This document shows, in pieces, positions 5,923-7,244 of a DNA stretch of 7,244 bases. The translations under genes and the position numbers were made by a program. The stretch lies in NCBI GenBank assembly GCA_022712075.1, contig JALAHE010000195.1:1-7244 (forward strand), in the 5' to 3' direction. This stretch comes from Galactobacter sp. (GTDB lineage Bacteria > Actinomycetota > Actinomycetes > Actinomycetales > Micrococcaceae). The notes beneath the pieces are model-generated. The model was not told the DNA's origin. It did no database searches and saw only the letters and a program-made list of their open reading frames with translations. Numbering within the stretch: position 1 is the first letter of the stretch; every line of letters starts with the position of its first letter.

Positions 5923-7244
5923 GCCTTCACCACCCTGGAGAGGTCAAGCGCCGTGGTCGGCGCGTTCACGGGCAGCCCCTGAAGTGAGGCGCGCATGAGG
6001 CTCAGCGCGGGGAGCAGGAAGAGGGTGTCTGCCGCGGCGTCCTCGACGATCGCGGTGCGCACCACCTCGCGCATGCCTGCCACGAATTCCTCCGTGGTCC
6101 CCGCGTCGGCGCGGGCCGCGATCGAGGCGACCCGAGCGCCGTCGTACCCCAGGTAGTAACCGGAGGAAAGCAGGGTGAGCAGGTCGTCCGGCTCCACGTG
6201 GCCGATCACGGACATCTGGTAGTTATGCGTCGTGAGGACCTCCTGCAGCCAGACGGCCGGGAACTCCTGGACCTTGATCTTGACCTTGAGGCCCACCTTG
6301 GTGAGGTCGGAGGCCACAGCCTGGGAAGCGGCGACGGCGTAGGGCAGGTCGGGCACGGAGAAGGTCACCGTGCTGCCGTAGACCCCGGCCTCCTTCAGCA
6401 GCGCCGTGGCGCGCGCCGGATCGTAGGGATACGCACCGTTGAGGTCCTCGTAGTACGGGGAGGTGGGCGGCACGGGGGCGCCGATGAGCGTGCCGCGTCC
6501 GTCGTAGGCGGTGGCCATGACGCCAGCGCGGTCCACGCCGTACATGACCGCGCGGCGCACGCGCACGTCGTCGAACGGCACGGCCTGGTTGTTCATGGAG
6601 AGCACCACCTCGCCCGTCGAGGTGCCCTGCGTGATCCGGTAGTCGGCGTTCTTCTCGAAGGGCGTGAGCAGCTCGGGGCTCGCGAGGCCCACGACGGCGT
6701 CCACGGCGCCGCCGCGCAGGGCGTTCACGGCCGTGGTGTTGTCCGCGTAGTAGCGCAGGGTGACCTGCGGGGAGGCGGCCGGCTCGCCCCAGTAATCGGC
6801 GCGGCGCGTCAGGGCCAGGGACTGGCCGGGCTTCCAGCTCGTGACCTCGAAGGGCCCGGTGCCCACCGCGGCGCCCTTGAGGCCCGTCACCGCCGAGGGC
6901 GTGAACATGGCGCCGATGAGCGTGGCGAGCGAGCGCAGCCAGGCCTGCGAGGGGCGCTTGAGCACCGCGACCGCGACGAGCGGATCGGGCGTCTCCACGC
7001 GCTCGAGGACGGCCATGCCGGCCTTGAGCCCGTTGGTCCAGGCGTCGGTGTTCACGCGCTCGAGCGAGAACTTCACGGTTTCCGAACTGAACTCGTCGCC
7101 GTTGGAAAAGCGCACGCCCTTCTGTAGTTCAAAGGTGTACCGCGTGCCCGATTCGTCCACGCTCCACGCGCTCGCGAGCACCGGGACGAGCTCGCCGTCG
7201 TCGTTCACGGCCACGAGACCTTGATAGACATTGCCCATGAGGGC
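5919..7244 (-). CDS. Family 5 (Opp/Dpp-type) ABC solute-binding protein, N-terminus outside window
   Basis: The visible 441 residues match the family 5 extracellular solute-binding fold. Motifs run in order from the visible N-terminus: NVYQGLV, PVLASAWSVDESGTRYTFEL, GVRFSNGDEFSSETVKFSLE, GTGPFEVTSWKPGQSL with ADYWG, VRRAVMYGVDRAGVM, and YPYDPARATALLKEAG. The open frame continues to the window edge with no stop, and family members have about 50-80 more residues before NVYQGLV, including a signal peptide and lipobox cysteine in Gram-positives. The gene is therefore incomplete here, and the ATG at 7238 is an internal methionine. The protein would capture substrate outside the membrane and deliver it to the two permeases. 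The segment after MSVIGHVEPDDLLTLL differs from the usual DP-containing motif near the ligand pocket of peptide binders, so substrate should not be assumed to be a dipeptide. The stop overlaps the next start as ATGA. Confidence 0.93.
   Translation of the reverse strand, partial: ALMGNVYQGLVAVNDDGELVPVLASAWSVDESGTRYTFELQKGVRFSNGDEFSSETVKFSLERVNTDAWTNGLKAGMAVLERVETPDPLVAVAVLKRPSQAWLRSLATLIGAMFTPSAVTGLKGAAVGTGPFEVTSWKPGQSLALTRRADYWGEPAASPQVTLRYYADNTTAVNALRGGAVDAVVGLASPELLTPFEKNADYRITQGTSTGEVVLSMNNQAVPFDDVRVRRAVMYGVDRAGVMATAYDGRGTLIGAPVPPTSPYYEDLNGAYPYDPARATALLKEAGVYGSTVTFSVPDLPYAVAASQAVASDLTKVGLKVKIKVQEFPAVWLQEVLTTHNYQMSVIGHVEPDDLLTLLSSGYYLGYDGARVASIAARADAGTTEEFVAGMREVVRTAIVEDAAADTLFLLPALSLMRASLQGLPVNAPTTALDLSRVVKA

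Noticed and set aside
6198..7127. A 309-codon open frame on the plus strand
   Set aside because: It is antisense to a clearly conserved binding-protein gene, and its translation is His/Gly/Arg-rich shadow sequence.
1..7244. Search for tRNA, rRNA, insertion sequences or phage genes
   Set aside because: I saw no tRNA-like cloverleaf, transposase motif or paired terminal inverted repeats; the window is accounted for by five genes and one spacer.

Overview
The window looks like a chromosomal segment of a high-GC Gram-positive bacterium (Actinomycetota). Base composition is very GC-rich, third codon positions are almost always G or C, and the gene families match this assignment. I cannot name the genus. 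All five genes lie on the minus strand, so transcription runs from the right edge to the left.

Right to left, 7244-4145 holds an Opp/Dpp-type (family 5) ABC importer cluster: a solute-binding protein whose N-terminus lies outside the window, a DppB-type permease and a DppC-type permease. A LacI-family repressor follows (4148-3126). Each of the three junctions is a 4-base ATGA overlap, so binding protein, both permeases and regulator very probably form one translationally coupled operon. No ATPase gene is present between the permeases and the regulator or after it.

A 252-bp spacer (2874-3125) separates the repressor from a large secreted GH92-family glycosidase (predicted alpha-mannosidase, 929 aa) at 2873-84. 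The spacer holds three 20-bp tandem repeats near the lacI end. Near the GH92 end it holds a CRP/GlxR-like site, a weak candidate promoter and a perfect 14-bp palindrome with a central CG, the form expected of a LacI-family operator. The leftmost 83 bases are almost pure G+C and contain a strong hairpin that may terminate the GH92 transcript.

Taken together, the window reads as a small glycan-use locus. A secreted enzyme trims terminal alpha-mannose from glycans or glycoproteins, a binding-protein-dependent importer takes up a product, and a repressor encoded in the importer operon probably senses a sugar and controls the glycosidase. The enzyme and transporter families are well known. The less ordinary points are the pairing of an Opp/Dpp-type importer with a mannosidase, the coupling of the regulator to the permease genes, and the composite control region. 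The link between regulator, operator and substrate is inference.
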